A stretch of 41,436 nucleotides of DNA from Candidatus Berkelbacteria bacterium CG10_big_fil_rev_8_21_14_0_10_43_13 (GCA_002773985.1 PEZW01000018.1:98240-139675), one strand, 5' to 3'. Shown: positions 1 through 7,615, counted from the first letter of the stretch. Numbers and translations: made by a program. The notes: generated by a model not told the origin, from the letters alone.

Positions 1-462
1 TGGGTTGGACCGAGTTGTGCTACCAGAACTACCGGTTTCGACTTGGTGGATAGCTTTCAAGACCTGCCAATCAACACCAAAGGCTTCCCCAGCACCACGA
101 TAAAGCACGTCAAAGTCAGTCGGATCACTAGTGGCCGAGATTCTGACACTTTGAGTTAGCTTTGCTTTTCTCGCCGCTTCAGCGACAGCTTTGGCGGCGG
201 CTTCGGCTGCCAATCTTGTCTCGCGACCGGAGACTGATTCACCGGGAATAATTTTTGGAGTAGTAGTCGAGATCAAAACGACCTTCGGACTGTCTGTTGC
301 CAGCACAAATGACGGCAACGTCACCGCTGTATCAGTTTTTGGTACATTAAGACTCATCACTTCCGGCAGAGTTGTCGTGATCGACAGCGGCGTCGTCACT
401 AAAAGTACGATTGGCACTGTCGCGAATAATTTTTTTGAATTATTTTTAAGATTTTCACCCAC
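1..462 (-). CDS. Lytic transglycosylase, N-terminal part (cut by window edge)
   Basis: This frame is absent from the ORF track but is open on the minus strand to the window edge. It reads a short polar N-terminus, a hydrophobic signal-anchor segment at about residues 12-35, an Ala/Lys-rich linker, and then FGVDWQVLKAIHQVETGSSG followed by TTRSNP. That is the start of an SLT-type lytic transglycosylase fold, and the Glu in QVETG is the likely catalytic acid. The enzyme would cleave peptidoglycan glycan strands outside the membrane. The rest of the domain lies beyond base 1. A GTG at 462-460 is in frame, but the AGGAGG at 463-468 abuts it with no spacer, so the exact start is uncertain. The call rests on the partial domain only. 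Confidence 0.7.
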   Translation of the reverse strand, partial: MGENLKNNSKKLFATVPIVLLVTTPLSITTTLPEVMSLNVPKTDTAVTLPSFVLATDSPKVVLISTTTPKIIPGESVSGRETRLAAEAAAKAVAEAARKAKLTQSVRISATSDPTDFDVLYRGAGEAFGVDWQVLKAIHQVETGSSGSTTRSNP

Positions 463-823
463 CCTCCTGGACAAAACACAAAGTCTCTCGAAAAAGAGAG
501 GCATGAGCATGTTTCAGGATTTTCAGCCGATAATATTCAACCTTAGAAACAATTTTATCCTTTTCACTAACGATCGTTTTTCAGAAGGATAAAAATGAAT
601 GGCTTTATTCCCGACACCTTTTCTAATTAAAAAACTTGGGGATGTACTCCCTCAAGCCATAGGCAGACTAACACAAGGATCAGCGGCGTGTCAAGACCCG
701 AATTCTGGCGTGTTATTCCATACCTTTTGGAGGGAAAGTGGAATATGTTTATAGTTTATTCAATCATTTTGGCGTGAATTCGAGCCATGATTTAACAATT
801 AATATTCTGCTATAATCTAAAAC
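463..823 (-). promoter_or_regulatory. Long structured leader and promoter region of the transglycosylase gene
   Basis: This gene-free stretch is upstream of the transglycosylase gene. On the minus strand it holds a TTGACA at 694-689 with a weak TTAGTC 17 bases downstream (671-666). Next come a hairpin (CTTGAGGG / CCCCAAG), AT-rich sequence, and a hairpin GTCTCTC-GAAAAA-GAGAGGC just before the AGGAGG. A leader of about 200 nt with two good hairpins suggests RNA-level control. I could not match it to a known riboswitch. Confidence 0.4.
811..816 (+). promoter_or_regulatory. Extended -10 promoter, probably giving a leaderless mRNA
   Basis: TGCTATAAT ends 7 bases before the ATG at 824, so transcription would begin at or next to the start codon. 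No Shine-Dalgarno sequence precedes the ATG and no good -35 box is visible, which fits an extended -10 promoter. Confidence 0.55.
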
Positions 824-1294
824 ATGCGTGACAATCACTGGCTTGAAGAAAAATTAAATAAAATCTGGCAGGAGTATTTTGCCGATATTGAGCGGTCAAA
901 TGAGATTGAAATCAAATTCGGCGCCAAGGCACGGCGGCGACTGGGTAGTATCCGGCAAATTGACCCCAAGGACAAGAATTCTAAGACGAGAATATTAATG
1001 TCCGGCTTTTTTTGCGATGAGCGCGTACCGGAACTGATGATCGATGCGACTATCGCTCACGAACTGGCTCATTATGCTCACGGCTTTTGCTCGCCACTAC
1101 CAAAATTATCCAGATACCCACATCAAGGGGGTAAAGTCGATAACGAGCTAAAGAAAAGGGGATTTGGCAAGATTTTAAAATTTCAGCAAAATTGGCTCAA
1201 GACTGAATGGCCCAAAATTATCGGTAAATCACCAGCTCGACGACGGCGCAAAACCACTTACCGCAAAAAGCTGATTCGTTTACTGGGATTCTAG
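824..1294 (+). CDS. SprT-like zinc metalloprotease domain protein
   Basis: This is a 156-residue protein with the zinc-protease motif HELAH at residues 79-83, followed by a region with another His that could be the third ligand. The motif and short length resemble the SprT/M48-like minimal metallopeptidase families. The C-terminus is very basic (RRRRK and nearby), which suggests nucleic-acid contact. There is no signal peptide, so it is probably cytoplasmic. Its substrate is unknown. It stands alone, with a promoter right at its ATG and a REP-like element after its stop. The fold family is fairly secure but the role is not. Confidence 0.7.
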   Translation: MRDNHWLEEKLNKIWQEYFADIERSNEIEIKFGAKARRRLGSIRQIDPKDKNSKTRILMSGFFCDERVPELMIDATIAHELAHYAHGFCSPLPKLSRYPHQGGKVDNELKKRGFGKILKFQQNWLKTEWPKIIGKSPARRRRKTTYRKKLIRLLGF

Positions 1295-1332
1295 GAATTG
1301 AAAAATTATTGTAACTGCTCGCTCGTCTCTCT

Positions 1333-1477
1333 ATCATCCTCGGGTTCAGCGGTGTAACTTGAGAGTGAAGCTCGGGGATCCAGCCTGCCGGCGAGGCAGG
1401 GAGATTTGGTCGTGATTGTGCTGCCTGGATTCCCGCCGGAGTTTATCCCGTACTCTGATACGGAGCGGGAATGACAG
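1333..1477. repeat. REP-like palindromic repeat (family 1)
   Basis: This intergenic repeat has the outer ends ATCATCCTCGGG and GCGGGAATGACAG, with inner hairpins such as CCTGCCGGCGAGGCAGG. It belongs to the ATTCCCGC...GCGGGAATGACA family that recurs at 6699, 19338, 25179, 38884 and 40347. Here it separates the metalloprotease gene from rpsU. Confidence 0.7.
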
Positions 1478-1569
1478 AGACGAGTTATAATTTATCGGGT
1501 TGCTATTTCAGCCATTTTACAGTATAGTTAGCTTAATTCTTAAATCCGTTCGAAGGGTGGTGATAGTTC

Positions 1570-1764
1570 TTGATCGAAGTAAAGAAAAAAGGAAATGAAA
1601 GAATTGATGTTTTAGTTCGTCGTTTCAACCGCGAAGTTCAGCAAAGCGGTATTTTGACTGTGGCAAAAGATAATAGATTCTTTTCCAAGGAGCTCAATCG
1701 TGGCAGTCGTCGCAAAATTGCTGTTCGACGTACTGAGATAAACAAACTGAAGAGGGGATGGTAA
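1570..1764 (+). CDS. rpsU: 30S ribosomal protein S21
   Basis: This is a 64-residue, strongly basic protein with the S21 pattern: a V-x-V-K-K-x-x-N-E start, an R-R-F-x-R-x-V helix, and a lysine/arginine-rich second half ending RRTEINKLKRGW. The length is normal for S21. It starts at TTG, chosen because GGTGGTGAT (one change from an ideal Shine-Dalgarno) sits just upstream and the N-terminus then matches the family. S21 binds the small subunit near the 16S 3' end and helps initiation. Its own terminator is not obvious. Confidence 0.85.
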   Translation: MIEVKKKGNERIDVLVRRFNREVQQSGILTVAKDNRFFSKELNRGSRRKIAVRRTEINKLKRGW

Positions 1765-1928
1765 TAATAGTGGACAGGAGATAGGGAATGGTTTGCAGGG
1801 CAAATAATTATCCTCTCAAACACCGTCATCAACTTTCACCTACAATCCAGCCACTATTTCGCTATTTGCTATAATCTACCAACTACAACCTATCGTCTAC
1901 AAACTATCCACTATCATCTATTAACATT
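1765..1928 (+). promoter_or_regulatory. Intergenic region with yqeY promoter and degenerate short repeats
   Basis: The stretch is rich in degenerate CTACAA/CTATCCACTAT-type words, which recur at 34210-34260 inside another leader. A TGCTATAAT extended -10 at 1867-1875 should drive the yqeY-ybeY-dgkA group. The yqeY ATG has no visible Shine-Dalgarno sequence. Confidence 0.45.
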
Positions 1929-2384
1929 ATGTCGCTAAAATCTCAAATCGAGTCAGATTTCTTGACCGCATACAAAAATCGGGACGACTTAAAAGTCTCG
2001 ATTTTGCGTATGATGAAGAGCGCAATCAAAAACGCAGAAATAAGTGCTAAGGCTGATCTCTCTGATGATGAAATCGTGAAAATATTACGACGTGAAGCCA
2101 AACAGCGAGAAGAAGCAATTGTCGAATTCGAAAAAGGCGGTCGGTCTGATCTTACAGAAGGCAACCGCAAAGAAATTGCAGTAATAGATGAATACCTGCC
2201 AGCTCAAATAGATTCTGACCAGATTCAAAAAGTTATTGACGAGACTGTCCTAGAAATAAATCCCTCCGGCCCAGCTGATTTTGGCCGAGTCATCGGCGCT
2301 GTGATGAAAAAACTTGCTGGTCAAGCCGACGGTAACACTGTTTCCACACTTGTCAAGAAAGCACTAGAACAAAAACAAAAATGA
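1929..2384 (+). CDS. yqeY: GatB/YqeY domain protein
   Basis: This is a 151-residue protein matching the YqeY family along its length. The N-terminal helices carry K-x-x-x-L-R-M-M-K-S-A, the centre has RREAKQREEAIVEFEKGGR, and the C-terminal half has EYLPAQ and G-x-V-M-K-K-L-A-G-Q-A-D-G. The C-terminal part is homologous to the tRNA-binding tail of GatB, so a role near tRNA or amidotransferase chemistry is usually proposed, but the true function is not known. It overlaps ybeY by four bases (ATGA), indicating a translationally coupled operon. Confidence 0.88.
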   Translation: MSLKSQIESDFLTAYKNRDDLKVSILRMMKSAIKNAEISAKADLSDDEIVKILRREAKQREEAIVEFEKGGRSDLTEGNRKEIAVIDEYLPAQIDSDQIQKVIDETVLEINPSGPADFGRVIGAVMKKLAGQADGNTVSTLVKKALEQKQK

Positions 2385-2773
2385 ACCGGGTTGAAATTCA
2401 CAACCAAGAAAATTTTGATATTCAGGACAACCATATTATTGAAATAGTCGATGATTCTCTTTGCATTTTCGATCAGATAGACTGTTTTGTTGAGCTGAAT
2501 TTCGTTTCCAAATCAAAGATTGCTGAACTAAACCGAACTTTTCGTCAAATTGATAAACCGACTGATGTTCTCTCATTCCCTCAGGCTGAGGTGAAGAATG
2601 GTGGAATAAAGGTACTTGGCGACATCGTCATCTCACCCGAGATAGTTGCCGAAAAAGATGAAAAGATGGATGATGTGATAAAGCACGGTTTACTTCATCT
2701 GCTGGGATATGACCACGAGATCGACGAATCAGTCTGGCAAAAAGCAGCTGACAAGATTAGTTGCCAATATTAA
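2381..2773 (+). CDS. ybeY: YbeY rRNA maturation endoribonuclease
   Basis: This 130-residue protein carries the family signature HGLLHLLGYDH at residues 102-112, whose three His bind zinc. It also has PTDVLSFP (60-67) and LGDIVIS just before it. YbeY is a single-strand endoribonuclease that helps 16S rRNA 3'-end maturation and ribosome quality control. It is slightly shorter than typical homologues (about 150). The start overlaps the yqeY stop, and dgkA follows after 18 bases, so the three form one operon. In many bacteria ybeY is likewise followed by dgkA. Confidence 0.92.
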   Translation: MNRVEIHNQENFDIQDNHIIEIVDDSLCIFDQIDCFVELNFVSKSKIAELNRTFRQIDKPTDVLSFPQAEVKNGGIKVLGDIVISPEIVAEKDEKMDDVIKHGLLHLLGYDHEIDESVWQKAADKISCQY

Positions 2774-2791
2774 TACTTGTGAAAGGGAAAA

Positions 2792-3229
2792 ATGACTGAA
2801 AAAAAACTTTCTACTGATGAATGTTCTCGAGTCTGTCCACCTGATCATAAGATTGAGTACAAGAAATATAGTTGGCCAAAACTGCGCGCAAGTTTCGATC
2901 ATGCGATTCGTGGTGTAATTTTTTTACTCAGATCAGAACAAAACGCGCGTGTTCACGCCATCATCACTATCATGGTCGGAGTAGGCGTTTATGTTTTTGG
3001 CGTGTCTCGCGTCGAAGCAGCGGTTCTTTTTATCGCCATCATTATGGTCTTCGCGATTGAAATTATAAACACTGCGATAGAAAAGGTGTTTGATGTTTGT
3101 CACCCAGAGGATCATGTCTTGATTCGCTCAGCCAAAGATGCTATGTCCGGCGCTGTTCTGATTTCCGCAATCATCGCCACTGTCGTTGCTTTTCTGATCT
3201 TCCTGCCGTATATCAAGGATATAGTCTAA
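2792..3229 (+). CDS. dgkA: Diacylglycerol/undecaprenol kinase family membrane protein
   Basis: This is a 145-residue integral membrane protein of the DgkA family. The signature EIINTAIEK begins at residue 90 and AKDAMSGAV lies at 114-122. These carry the catalytic Glu and metal-binding residues. Three transmembrane helices are visible (about 55-75, 77-97 and 119-140). In organisms with little lipid synthesis the relevant substrate is often undecaprenol, fitting a role in recycling the cell-wall lipid carrier, but the substrate cannot be read from sequence. A 30-residue polar N-terminal extension with two Cys precedes the kinase core. Good Shine-Dalgarno: GAAAGGGAAAA before the ATG. Confidence 0.88.
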   Translation: MTEKKLSTDECSRVCPPDHKIEYKKYSWPKLRASFDHAIRGVIFLLRSEQNARVHAIITIMVGVGVYVFGVSRVEAAVLFIAIIMVFAIEIINTAIEKVFDVCHPEDHVLIRSAKDAMSGAVLISAIIATVVAFLIFLPYIKDIV

Positions 3230-3264
3230 AGCAAAATTAGTATTTTGCATTTCATTTTTGCGGC

Positions 3265-3294
3265 TTGCAAGATGACCTCGTTGTGGGGTAAAAT
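3265..3294 (+). promoter_or_regulatory. Promoter for ftsA
   Basis: TTGCAA (3265-3270), an 18-base spacer, then TAAAAT (3289-3294). It is the best sigma70-type promoter between dgkA and ftsA. Confidence 0.5.
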
Positions 3295-3305
3295 ACTGAA
3301 TATAA

Positions 3306-3360
3306 CAACTTACTGGCTTACGAGCTTATCGGCTTACCAGCTTATAAGCTTACCAGCTTG
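3306..3360. repeat. Short tandem repeat in the ftsA leader
   Basis: About four imperfect units of GCTTACCAGCTTA/GCTTACGAGCTTA. Adjacent units can pair because AGCTTATAAGCT is palindromic. The run lies between the promoter and the ribosome binding site of ftsA. Confidence 0.65.
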
Positions 3361-3384
3361 CAGTTAACTAGAACTGGAGGGTTA

Positions 3385-4620
3385 GTGCGAGAAGCAAACA
3401 TATCAGTTGGAATTGATATCGGTGACACCAAGGTCGTCACCTGTGTTGGCAAACTTGACAACGGTGAGATCGATATCGTCGGCATTGGCAAACACCCAAA
3501 CAATGGCATCCGCAAGGGGATTATCGTTGATATTGAGGAGACAGTATCGTCTATTTCCGCTTCACTCGAGGAAGCCGAGCGAACTGCTGGTGTCCCTATA
3601 GAGTCGGCAGTGATAGGTATCACAGGTCCTTCGGTAGAATGTGAACAAAGCAAAGGTGTTATCGCCATTTCGCGACAAGACGGTGAAATTACAAGTGAAG
3701 ACCTGGTACGTGTCGTCGATGCTGCAAAGGCTATTCCAAGCCGGCCGAATCGCGAGATACTTCACGTTATTCCAATCAATTTTATAGTTGATGGCACCGA
3801 AGTCGTCAAGGATCCAGTCGGTATGACTGGTATCAGGCTTGAGGTGGTCGCTAATATTATTTCGACTTCATCAAGTTCGGTAAAATCACTAGCACGATCT
3901 GTCCAACAAGCTGGTGTTAATATCTCCGATGTTGTTTTTTCTCCATTGAGCACAGCCAAGGTTCTGCTTTCTGGTCGCCAGATGGATATTGGCGTAATTC
4001 TAGTCGATATTGGCGCCTCGACTACTTCTTACGCTGTCTTCGAAGAGGGCGAGCTGGTCACTTGTGGTGTCGTCCCCGTTGGCTCGACTCACATCACCAA
4101 CGACATCGCCATCGGCCTTCGCATCAATATTGATCTGGCTGAGACGATAAAACTTAAATATGGTTACGCTTTGCCAGATAAAATTGATGAAAAAGAGGAG
4201 CTTGATCTCGCAAAACTTGATAAATCAGAGGATGAAAAAGTCAATCTGCGCTATATTGCAGAGATTATCGAGGCAAGACTAAATGAAATATTTAATCTGA
4301 TTTCCGACAATCTTACACGTGTCAACTGTAACACTTCACTGCCTGGTGGCGTCATCATCACCGGTGGTGGAGCTAAGATTGAGGGCATTGTCGAATTGAC
4401 AAAGGAGGTCCTGCGTTTACCGGCCCAGGTCGGCAAACCGGTTCCAGAAATTAGCGGCCTTATTGACAAGCTCACAGATCCCATATATTCTACAACCATA
4501 GGTCTGATGATTTGGGGCAAAGACCGTCATCCTGGCGGTAACTCCATCAACCTTGATATTCCGGGACTAAACAGTGTGGTCTCGAGGTTTAAGTCTGTCT
4601 TCAAAAAGATACTACCCTGA
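3385..4620 (+). CDS. ftsA: Cell division protein FtsA
   Basis: FtsA is the actin-like ATPase that anchors FtsZ to the membrane. Visible features are the phosphate-1 motif VGIDIGDTKVVT at the N-terminus, a 1C-type domain in the first half (GIDGD/KGVI region), a second nucleotide motif VDIGASTTSYAVFEEGEL, the adenosine loop GGVIITGGGAKIEG, and a C-terminal basic amphipathic tail (RFKSVFKKILP) that would serve as the membrane-targeting helix. The GTG at 3385 is preferred over the track's TTG at 3358, because GGAGGG lies just upstream and the protein then begins close to the ATPase core (411 aa). ftsZ follows immediately, the usual division pair. Confidence 0.93.
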   Translation: MREANISVGIDIGDTKVVTCVGKLDNGEIDIVGIGKHPNNGIRKGIIVDIEETVSSISASLEEAERTAGVPIESAVIGITGPSVECEQSKGVIAISRQDGEITSEDLVRVVDAAKAIPSRPNREILHVIPINFIVDGTEVVKDPVGMTGIRLEVVANIISTSSSSVKSLARSVQQAGVNISDVVFSPLSTAKVLLSGRQMDIGVILVDIGASTTSYAVFEEGELVTCGVVPVGSTHITNDIAIGLRINIDLAETIKLKYGYALPDKIDEKEELDLAKLDKSEDEKVNLRYIAEIIEARLNEIFNLISDNLTRVNCNTSLPGGVIITGGGAKIEGIVELTKEVLRLPAQVGKPVPEISGLIDKLTDPIYSTTIGLMIWGKDRHPGGNSINLDIPGLNSVVSRFKSVFKKILP

Positions 4621-4624
4621 GTAC

Positions 4625-4740
4625 ATTTTCCATTTTACAATTTTTCATTAATTTATCATTTTAAATTTTTTAAATGATAAATGTATAATTAATGTGAAAT
4701 GATCAATGGTAAATGAAAAATTTTCATAATTATTCATACC
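4625..4740. repeat. Imperfect inverted repeat between ftsA and ftsZ
   Basis: TTTTCCATTTTAC...TTATCATTT is followed, after a T-rich centre, by AAATGATAAA...AATGGTAAATGAAAA. The two halves are imperfect inverted copies of an AT-rich word set. It could act as a weak terminator or be a degenerate miniature element. Confidence 0.5.
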
Positions 4741-4754
4741 AACGAGGACCAACC

Positions 4755-5915
4755 ATGATTGAAAAGAATTCAGATCTCGCCAACTTTGCCAACATCAAAG
4801 TTGTTGGTGTGGGCGGCTCTGGAGGGAGCGCTGTTACCCGCATGATAAATTCCAAGCTTCGCGGCATAGAATTTATCGCAGTCAACACAGACTCTCAGGC
4901 TTTGGCGTTCAACGAAGCACCGGTCAAGATTCAAATTGGTAAAGAGACAACCCGTGGACTTGGTTCAGGAGCTGATCCTGAAATTGGTCGAAAATCTATC
5001 GAAGAAAACAAAGAAGAGGTTTATGAGGCGCTAAAAGGTGCTGATATGGTCTTTGTTACCTGTGGCATGGGTGGCGGCACCGGCACTGGAGCGGCTCCCT
5101 TTGTAACAGATATTGCCAAAGAACTTGGCGCTCTGACAGTCGGAGTTGTGACCAAGCCTTTTTCATTTGAAGGAGTTAGGCGAAAGAAAATTGCCGAACA
5201 AGGCATCGCTGAGATGAAAGAGCGCGTTGACACTCTGATCACTATTCCAAACGACCGTTTGCTTCAAGTTATTGACAAGAAAACATCACTTTTTGACGCT
5301 TTTGGTATCGTCGACGACGTCTTGCGTCAAGGTGTCCAGGGTATCGCTGACCTGATTATCTATCACGGTCTGATCAATGTTGACTTTGCTGACGTCAAAG
5401 CGATCATGCTTGACGCCGGTAGCGCCCTGATGGGTATTGGTCATGGCACTGGCGACAATCGTGCAATCGAAGCTGCTAGAGCCGCGATCGATTCACCACT
5501 ACTTGAACTGTCAATCGATGGTGCTAAGGGTATCCTGTTCAATATTACTGGTGGCCCTGATCTCGGTATGTACGAAATTGATGAAGCGGCTAAGGCAATT
5601 ACTGAAGCAGCCGACCCTGATGCAAATATTATTTTTGGTGCAATTATTGATGAAGCGATGCAAGGTGAGGTCAAGATTACAGTCATAGCAACTGGCTTCG
5701 AATCAGAACAAGGCAAGACCCAGAAAAAGATCTTCGCTCCAAGTGAAGGCAGATCTTCAGAGATACCATCCTCTCAAATCTTGCGACGACAAGACCGTTC
5801 ATTCTTCTCACCAGAACCAGAGATTACTCGAGACGATCAAGCCGAAACACAAAAAAAAGATGATGAGGAAGACGAACTCGAAGTACCAGCCTTTATACGC
5901 CGCAAGTTAAAATAA
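4755..5915 (+). CDS. ftsZ: Cell division protein FtsZ
   Basis: FtsZ is the tubulin-like GTPase that forms the division ring. The tubulin signature [12 protein letters not shown] binds the GTP phosphates. The N-terminal [12 protein letters not shown] loop, the synergy loop [11 protein letters not shown], and the conserved C-terminal peptide [10 protein letters not shown], which contacts FtsA, are all present. The ATG at 4755 is chosen over the track's 4713 because GAGGA lies six bases upstream and homologues start just before the N-terminal Rossmann strand. That gives 386 residues, a normal length. A charged linker of about 60 residues precedes the C-terminal peptide. Confidence 0.96.
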   Translation: MIEKNSDLANFANIKVVGVGGSGGSAVTRMINSKLRGIEFIAVNTDSQALAFNEAPVKIQIGKETTRGLGSGADPEIGRKSIEENKEEVYEALKGADMVFVTCGMGGGTGTGAAPFVTDIAKELGALTVGVVTKPFSFEGVRRKKIAEQGIAEMKERVDTLITIPNDRLLQVIDKKTSLFDAFGIVDDVLRQGVQGIADLIIYHGLINVDFADVKAIMLDAGSALMGIGHGTGDNRAIEAARAAIDSPLLELSIDGAKGILFNITGGPDLGMYEIDEAAKAITEAADPDANIIFGAIIDEAMQGEVKITVIATGFESEQGKTQKKIFAPSEGRSSEIPSSQILRRQDRSFFSPEPEITRDDQAETQKKDDEEDELEVPAFIRRKLK

Positions 5916-5916
5916 C

Positions 5917-6048
5917 ACCCGTAGGGTTATTTTATCCTGAGCGACAGCCGAAGGATCTATAACACCCGTAGGGTCATTTCATCCTGTCTTCGACTCTGAG
6001 GGATGAGCCCTCAGGCTCAGACTCGAATGAGAGCGACAGTCGAAGGAT
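5917..6048. repeat. REP-like repeat with a nested second palindrome
   Basis: After the ftsZ stop lie two ACACCCGTAGGGT words and a TCCTGAGCGACAGCCGAAGGATC repeat. A family-2 palindrome (TTCGACTCTGAGGG...CAGACTCGAATGAGA) interrupts a second copy of it. Confidence 0.65.
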
Positions 6049-6093
6049 CAATAATAATTTCTAATTGACCTAATTATTCTAATTAACCTAAAC

Positions 6094-6143
6094 AAATTTC
6101 AAACAACAAGCCTAAAACTGGTTTTTAGAGTTGTTTGAAATTT
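6094..6143. repeat. Long perfect-arm hairpin before nrdR
   Basis: AAATTTCAAACAAC (6094-6107) and its exact complement GTTGTTTGAAATTT (6130-6143) flank an inner hairpin CTAAAAC/GTTTTTAG. Weaker inverted similarity extends outwards on both sides. It may end ftsZ transcription in either direction or be a miniature inverted-repeat element. The gap 5916-6230 holds nothing else clear. Confidence 0.6.
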
Positions 6144-6230
6144 TAAGTTTAGAATTTGGAATTTGGTTAGAAATTAAGTCAAAGACTCCCCTTTGGGAAA
6201 TTAGAAATTAGAAATTTGAACGTAGGTGGT

Positions 6231-6686
6231 ATGTTTTGTCCAGAATGCAAAAAATCTGACACTAGAGTGCTCGATTCCAGAGACGATACTCGCGTCATCC
6301 GTCGACGCCGCGAGTGTTTGCGCTGTCACTATCGCTTTACAACATATGAGAGAGTCGAATCACCACGTCTCAAGGTAATCAAGCGTAATGGGGAGTCTGA
6401 AGATTATTCACGAGACAAACTCTCAAAGGGTATTTTTCTTGCGATGGAAAAAAGACCTGTCAGCCAAGCACAGATTGAAGCTATTCTCGACAGTATTGAG
6501 CACGAAATCACTCGGCTGAAAACGAAATTTATCTCCAGCAAACAGATGGGGAATTTCGCAATCTCTAAGCTCAAAGAAGTTGACGAAGTCGCTTATCTTC
6601 GCTTTCTCTCTGTCTACAAGAGCTTTGGCTCGGCTTCTAAATTTCAAAAAGAAGCCGAAAAACTGACAAAAGATAAGCCGATTTAG
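6231..6686 (+). CDS. nrdR: Transcriptional repressor NrdR
   Basis: NrdR is the zinc-ribbon/ATP-cone repressor of ribonucleotide reductase genes. Cys3, Cys6, Cys29 and Cys32 (CPEC...CLRC) form the zinc ribbon, followed by RFTTYER and the ATP-cone domain from about residue 46 (VIKRNGESEDYSRDKLSKGI) to 140. The total is 151 residues, typical for the family. The ATG at 6231 gives the invariant M-x-C-P-x-C start. The track's TTG at 6216 adds five residues. An AGGTGG nearly touches the ATG, so the spacing is unusually short. The reductase genes it should control are outside this window. Confidence 0.93.
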   Translation: MFCPECKKSDTRVLDSRDDTRVIRRRRECLRCHYRFTTYERVESPRLKVIKRNGESEDYSRDKLSKGIFLAMEKRPVSQAQIEAILDSIEHEITRLKTKFISSKQMGNFAISKLKEVDEVAYLRFLSVYKSFGSASKFQKEAEKLTKDKPI

Positions 6687-6698
6687 GCATTATCTTTT

Positions 6699-6803
6699 GT
6701 CATCCCGGCCTGTGGCTGGAGAGCCGGGATCCAGGCAGGTTGAGTTACACACTACTTAAGTGTTGCTTGTTTCGCCTAGATTCCCGCGTACGCGGGAATG
6801 ACA
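6699..6803. repeat. REP-like palindromic repeat (family 1)
   Basis: GTCATCCCGGCC...GCCGGGATCCAGG, a short spacer, then GATTCCCGCGTACGCGGGAATGACA. The right end (ATGACA, 6798-6803) sits 18 bases before a TATAAT at 6822-6827, so the repeat appears to supply the -35 box for trxA. Confidence 0.75.
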
Positions 6804-6827
6804 ATTCATTTTATATGATGCTATAAT
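6798..6827 (+). promoter_or_regulatory. Promoter for trxA (-35 within a REP element)
   Basis: ATGACA, 18 bases, then TGCTATAAT. The extended -10 makes the weak -35 tolerable. The trxA ATG follows at 6856 with AAGGAAAAT as its ribosome binding site. Confidence 0.5.
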
Positions 6828-6855
6828 GAGAATTAATAATTAATGCAAGGAAAAT

Positions 6856-7197
6856 ATGTCCAAATTAAAACATCTCGAATCAGCAAATGAATTTGATGAG
6901 TTAATCAATGGCGACAAGCCGGTTCTCGTCGATTTTTTTGCCACCTGGTGCGGACCATGCCAGGTGATGGAGCCGATTTTAGAAGAGTTTGTTGGTAAAT
7001 TTCCTAAAATCAAAGAAGTAGAAATTGCCAAAGCCGATATCGATATCCTCGGAGAAGTCGCCGTCAAATACAATATTATGAGTGTCCCCACCTTTGTCAT
7101 TTTCAAAAAAGGCAAGATGGTTGAGAAGATGGTCGGCCTTCGCACAGAGGAGGAGCTGAACGTCAAATTAAAAGAATCTCTTGATAAAAAGAAATAG
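6856..7197 (+). CDS. trxA: Thioredoxin
   Basis: This is a 113-residue thioredoxin with the redox motif WCGPC at residues 31-35, the preceding VDFFAT strand, the cis-Pro loop SVPTF, and a final glycine-containing strand. It is a cytoplasmic disulfide reductase. The length is close to the usual 105-110, with a short Lys-rich tail. The last coding bases (CTTGATAAAAAGAAATAG) reappear almost unchanged at 7496, which marks the 3' end of this gene as the left border of the GC-rich island that follows. Confidence 0.92.
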   Translation: MSKLKHLESANEFDELINGDKPVLVDFFATWCGPCQVMEPILEEFVGKFPKIKEVEIAKADIDILGEVAVKYNIMSVPTFVIFKKGKMVEKMVGLRTEEELNVKLKESLDKKK

Positions 7198-7201
7198 GAT
7201 C
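7180..7201 (+). repeat. Direct repeat copy 1 (3' end of trxA)
   Basis: CTTGATAAAAAGAAATAGGATC overlaps the last codons and stop of trxA. It matches 7496-7517 at 20 of 22 positions. It marks the left edge of the first cassette and contains a TTGATA that could serve as a -35 box. Confidence 0.7.
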
Positions 7202-7296
7202 CCCATAGACGATCTCAATTTTTAAGCCTTAAGAAGGTTGCTTTTGCAATGCCGTTTTGCTATTGTGATCTCGACCTGAAGGGAGGTCAGGACAAC
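7202..7296 (+). promoter_or_regulatory. Structured leader of cassette 1
   Basis: The leader holds hairpin AGCCUU-AAG-AAGGUU, a conserved GCCGUUUUGCUA word, then GACCU-GAAGGGA-GGUC (7273-7288), whose loop and right arm contain the Shine-Dalgarno AAGGGAGGU. The ribosome binding site could thus be masked. The same layout recurs at 7518-7615 with base changes that keep the first hairpin, which argues for a functional RNA. Confidence 0.55.
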
Positions 7297-7422
7297 ATGA
7301 ACGTCGTACTGAAACTGGTACTGTGGTGGGTCTGTGTCACACTCCACTGCTTTGCGGTCGTCGCGGTGATATTAGGAGCCGCGTATTTGGGGATCTTGAT
7401 CCTCCGCCGAGTCTTCCGCTAA
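7297..7422 (+). CDS. Small single-span membrane protein, 41 aa
   Basis: This ORF is too short for the track. ATG at 7297 is preceded by AAGGGAGGT at good spacing and ends at TAA 7420-7422. The product is almost entirely hydrophobic (WWVCVTLHCFAVVAVILGAA and on) and ends with a basic tail RRVFR, a classic single-pass topology. Codon use is GC-rich and unlike trxA or the helicase gene on either side. I recognise no family. The strong ribosome binding site and the parallel ORF in cassette 2 support it being translated. Confidence 0.55.
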   Translation: MNVVLKLVLWWVCVTLHCFAVVAVILGAAYLGILILRRVFR

Positions 7423-7462
7423 GCGCACTGGTGTCAGATAGCCGATCGTTGTGCTTGCCGCT

Positions 7463-7491
7463 GGCGAGCGGGGAACTACACCCCGTTCGCC
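7463..7491 (+). terminator. GC-rich 3' hairpin of cassette 1
   Basis: GGCGAGCGGGG-AACTACA-CCCCGTTCGCC is an 11-bp stem with one G-U pair that exists only on the plus strand. No U-tract follows. A near-copy closes cassette 2 at 8055-8087. Confidence 0.55.
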
Positions 7492-7495
7492 ATTA

Positions 7496-7517
7496 CTTGA
7501 CAAAAAGAAATATGATC
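7496..7517 (+). repeat. Direct repeat copy 2 between cassettes
   Basis: CTTGACAAAAAGAAATATGATC repeats the trxA 3' end and opens cassette 2. It carries a perfect TTGACA -35 box, but no convincing -10 lies at 16-18 bases. Confidence 0.7.
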
Positions 7518-7615
7518 TAGATACAAACCAATCTCAATCTAAAAACCTCCAAAAGGTTGATTTTTCTGTGCTGTTTTGGTAACTTAGCTTAGACCTGAAG
7601 GGAGGTCAGACAACC
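7518..7615 (+). promoter_or_regulatory. Structured leader of cassette 2
   Basis: This is homologous to the leader at 7202-7296. It has hairpin AACCU-CCAAA-AGGUU (compensatory changes relative to copy 1), GCUGUUUUGGUA, and the masking hairpin GACCU...AGGUC at 7592-7607 around AAGGGAGGU. Confidence 0.55.

Noticed and set aside
191-592. Plus-strand ORF of 133 aa at the window start
   Set aside because: It is antisense to the transglycosylase frame, which has a recognisable SLT motif. The translation shows no domain and has no ribosome binding site.
463-700. c-di-AMP (ydaO) riboswitch
   Set aside because: The gene context fits, but the conserved sequence blocks of that class could not be identified with any confidence.
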